Source of the DNA: an uncultured Bacteroidales bacterium
Lineage (GTDB): Bacteria; Bacteroidota; Bacteroidia; Bacteroidales; F082
Reading direction: 5' to 3'
NCBI GenBank assembly: GCA_937896895.1
Contig: CALBNV010000034.1
Location: 1 to 8,478, forward strand
Length of the DNA: 8,478 nucleotides
Below, in pieces: positions 6,254 through 8,478 of this stretch (its first letter is position 1; every line of letters begins with the position of its first letter). The translations under genes were made by a program, and so were the position numbers. Under the pieces are notes generated by a model. It had not been told where the DNA came from. It did no database searches and saw only the letters and a list, made by a program, of their open reading frames with translations.

Positions 6254-6969
6254 ATATAATACTTGTCATTACTGTCTTTTTGCTCGTTCATGTTTTGTTT
6301 GATTTTTATTTTCAACCGTCTGAATGGGTGGGCTCAAAAACAACCGAAGGCTTTAAGTCGAAATATTTGTATTTACACTGCTTTATATATGCTTTGGCGG
6401 TCTCAAGCTCAGTTTTCTTTTTGACACACCTATGTTGGCTGACTATAGTTTCATTTGTTGGTGTCGGCATTTCACATTTGGTAATAGATGGTTTAAAAAA
6501 GAAATATAAAGATAGTACGGCATATTTCTTTATAGACCAGTTCTTTCATATACTTGTATTAGGACTTATTGTGTGGCGGGTTTGCATGAAACAAGCTATT
6601 GAAATTGACAGGGAGTGGTTGATTGTTCTAATATATGCATTGGGATACCTGATTGTTCTAAAGCCTTTTGGTATTGCTACAAAAAACATAATGGACAATT
6701 TTGATTTCAGCCCTTCGGAAAAAGGACTTAAAGATGGCGGATTGTGGATTGGTTATATTGAACGTTTTCTGATATTAACTTTTGTTCTGATGTCCTACCA
6801 TGAGGGTATAGGCTTCTTATTGGCTGCAAAATCAATATTCAGATTTGGAGAACTAAAAAATGAAACTGAGATAAAACGGACTGAATATATATTGATAGGA
6901 ACCCTTTTGAGTTTCGCGTTAGCCGTTTGTGCAGGAATGTTAATGAAAGTGACGCTGAATTATTTATAA
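6250..6969 (+). CDS. DUF3307 family polytopic membrane protein
   Basis: A 239-aa integral membrane protein that I place in DUF3307 from its N-terminus (LLVHVLFDFYFQPSEW), KSKYLYLHCFIYAL, and the ISHLVIDGLKKKY and FFIDQFFH motifs. Likely membrane segments are about 1-20, 41-60, 63-80, 93-111, 123-140, 166-183 and 212-236. Polar residues sit in or next to the first four segments (H14, D18, H43, H76, D80, D96, H100) and could bind a metal, which is an inference. A further block IERFLILTFVL...GIGFLLAAKSIFRFG (170-200) looks family-specific. It overlaps the SatD-family gene by 4 nt and ends 3 nt before hsdM, so the three genes are one operon. From memory, SatD-family and DUF3307 genes often sit side by side. 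The function is unknown; a membrane partner or effector of the SatD-family protein is a guess. Confidence 0.85.
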   Translation: MNIILVITVFLLVHVLFDFYFQPSEWVGSKTTEGFKSKYLYLHCFIYALAVSSSVFFLTHLCWLTIVSFVGVGISHLVIDGLKKKYKDSTAYFFIDQFFHILVLGLIVWRVCMKQAIEIDREWLIVLIYALGYLIVLKPFGIATKNIMDNFDFSPSEKGLKDGGLWIGYIERFLILTFVLMSYHEGIGFLLAAKSIFRFGELKNETEIKRTEYILIGTLLSFALAVCAGMLMKVTLNYL

Positions 6970-6972
6970 GCA

Positions 6973-8478
6973 ATGACAGAATCAACAATAATCTCGAAAA
7001 TTTGGAACATGGCCAACGTCCTTCGCGACGATGGCGTAAGTTATGGCGACTATTTGGAGCAAATCACCTATCTGCTTTTTTTGAAAATGGCAGACGAGAT
7101 GAACAAACCGCCATACAACAAAGGTTTGAAGTTCCCACACGTAAAGGATGCCGAAGGAAAAGAAATTCCCGATGGCGAATTGTGCGATTGGGAAACGCTC
7201 ATCAGCAAGCGCGGAGCGGAACTTGAGGCCTATTATGTGCAGATGCTCCGCAGCCTTGGCACAGAGAAAGGCATGCTTGGCCAAATCTACACCAAGAGCC
7301 AGAATAAAATTCAGGATCCGGCGAAATTGCTTCGCGTAATCGAAATGATTAACAAGGAGAATTGGTCGCTGATGGGCTCCGATGTCAAGGGTAAAATCTA
7401 CGAAGGCCTGTTGGAGAAAAATGCCGAAGACACCAAGAGCGGTGCAGGACAGTATTTTACGCCTCGTGCATTGATAAAGGCAATGGTGGCGTGTGTGCGT
7501 CCAAAACCGCAGAAAACCATTATCGATCCGGCCTGTGGAACAGGAGGCTTCTTCCTCGCATCGTACGATTATCTGGCAGGACAATCATTAAACAAAGACG
7601 AAAAGCAATTCCTGAAGAAGAAGACGTTCTTTGGCAACGAAATTGTTGCAAATACGCGCCGTTTATGTTTGATGAACCTGTATTTGCACAATATCGGCGA
7701 GTTGGACAGCGAGGATTTCATTTCGCCAAACGATGCCTTGGTGGCAGACAATGGCAATCGTTACGATTATGTGCTTACAAATCCGCCTTTCGGCAAAAAA
7801 AGCAGCATCACCATTACCAACGAAGATGGCGAAATAGAAAAAGAGGATTTGAGCTACAATCGTCAGGATTTTTGGGAAACGACTTCCAACAAACAGTTGA
7901 ATTTCTTGCAACATATCAAAACCTTGATGAAAATCAATGGACAGGCTGCGGTTGTATTGCCCGATAATGTGTTGTTCGAAGGTGGAGCTGGCGAGGAGAT
8001 TCGCAAGCAGCTTATGAAAACCACAGAGTTGCACACGATTTTGCGACTGCCTACGGGAATTTTCTACGCAAATGGCGTGAAGGCAAATGTGTTGTTTTTC
8101 GATAATAAACCGGCAAGCAAGGAAGTGCAGACCAAGGATATTTGGATTTACGACTACCGTACAAATATTCATCATACGTTAAAGAAATCGCCATTGACTT
8201 TTGAGGATTTGGCAGACTTTATAAAATGCTATAATCCCGAAAACCGTCACAAACGTGTGGAAACGTGGAGCGAGGAAAATCCGGAAGGCCGCTGGCGTAA
8301 GTTTACCTACGACGAGGTGATAGCCCGTGATAAGACGAATCTCGATATATTCTGGTTGAAGGATAAAAGTCTGACCGACTTGGATAATCTTCCCGACCCT
8401 GACGATATTGCAGCAGAGATTATTGAAAATCTCGAGGAAGGCATCAATTGCTTCAAAAAACTATTTGGAGCAATTGGG
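6973..8478 (+). CDS. hsdM: Type I RM methyltransferase subunit (3' end cut by window edge)
   Basis: This is the adenine-N6 DNA methyltransferase subunit of the type I complex, which uses S-adenosylmethionine and acts with HsdS. The frame is open for 502 codons to the right edge with no stop. The N-terminal helical HsdM domain is seen at about 1-150 (IWNMANVLRDDGVSYGDYLEQ). The SAM-binding motif I is DPACGTGG at 185-192, and the catalytic motif IV is NPPF at 270-273. The segment AGQYFTPRALIKAMV just before motif I is typical of HsdM. The visible end (NLEEGINCFKKLFGAIG) is near the usual C-terminus, so probably only a few residues are missing. The start ATG lies 3 nt after the stop of the membrane-protein gene. 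It is thus transcribed with the SatD-family and DUF3307 genes, not directly with hsdR and hsdS. Confidence 0.96.
   Translation, partial: MTESTIISKIWNMANVLRDDGVSYGDYLEQITYLLFLKMADEMNKPPYNKGLKFPHVKDAEGKEIPDGELCDWETLISKRGAELEAYYVQMLRSLGTEKGMLGQIYTKSQNKIQDPAKLLRVIEMINKENWSLMGSDVKGKIYEGLLEKNAEDTKSGAGQYFTPRALIKAMVACVRPKPQKTIIDPACGTGGFFLASYDYLAGQSLNKDEKQFLKKKTFFGNEIVANTRRLCLMNLYLHNIGELDSEDFISPNDALVADNGNRYDYVLTNPPFGKKSSITITNEDGEIEKEDLSYNRQDFWETTSNKQLNFLQHIKTLMKINGQAAVVLPDNVLFEGGAGEEIRKQLMKTTELHTILRLPTGIFYANGVKANVLFFDNKPASKEVQTKDIWIYDYRTNIHHTLKKSPLTFEDLADFIKCYNPENRHKRVETWSEENPEGRWRKFTYDEVIARDKTNLDIFWLKDKSLTDLDNLPDPDDIAAEIIENLEEGINCFKKLFGAIG

Noticed and set aside
6982..7584. 200-codon - strand frame and + strand frames 6927-7226 and 7491-7967
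   Set aside because: All lie over hsdM, whose frame carries the SAM-binding and NPPF motifs without interruption. They are shadows.

Overview
The window is a type I restriction-modification (RM) locus, with every gene on the + strand. It probably comes from a member of the Bacteroidota, most likely Bacteroidales. The clues are protein similarity by eye, a TAnnTTTG-type promoter box before the SatD-family gene, start codons without clear Shine-Dalgarno sequences, and perfect palindromes beginning with GTAG next to a REP-associated transposase. No taxonomic marker is present, so this placement is an inference.

Left block (20-5284): hsdR (EcoEI-like, 933 aa) is followed after 4 nt by a 192-aa REP-associated tyrosine transposase (RAYT, Y1/HUH superfamily). 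Then comes about 0.8 kb of tandem repeats, and then hsdS (375 aa, two target-recognition domains). Each repeat unit joins the last codons of the RAYT gene to the first seven codons of hsdS through an ATGA stop/start overlap. Between the two ends a unit carries a 21-bp minisatellite or its remnant and one 28-30 bp REP-like palindrome. Two 203-bp units differ at a single base, so the array expanded or was homogenised recently.

Middle (5285-5524): an AT-rich intergenic region holds a hairpin just after hsdS, three 28-bp direct repeats, small inverted repeats and a good Bacteroidota -7 box. It looks like the control region of a second transcription unit.

Right block (5525-8478): a SatD-family protein with a C-terminal helix-turn-helix, a DUF3307-type polytopic membrane protein (ATGA overlap with the previous gene), and hsdM (3 nt later, open at the right edge and almost complete) form a tight operon.

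HsdR, HsdS and HsdM would assemble into the RM complex: HsdS chooses the DNA site, HsdM methylates it, and HsdR translocates and cuts unmodified DNA. Two features set the locus apart. A RAYT/REP element makes up the hsdR-hsdS junction and has repeatedly copied the hsdS start. A SatD + DUF3307 gene pair is co-transcribed with hsdM, apart from hsdR and hsdS.
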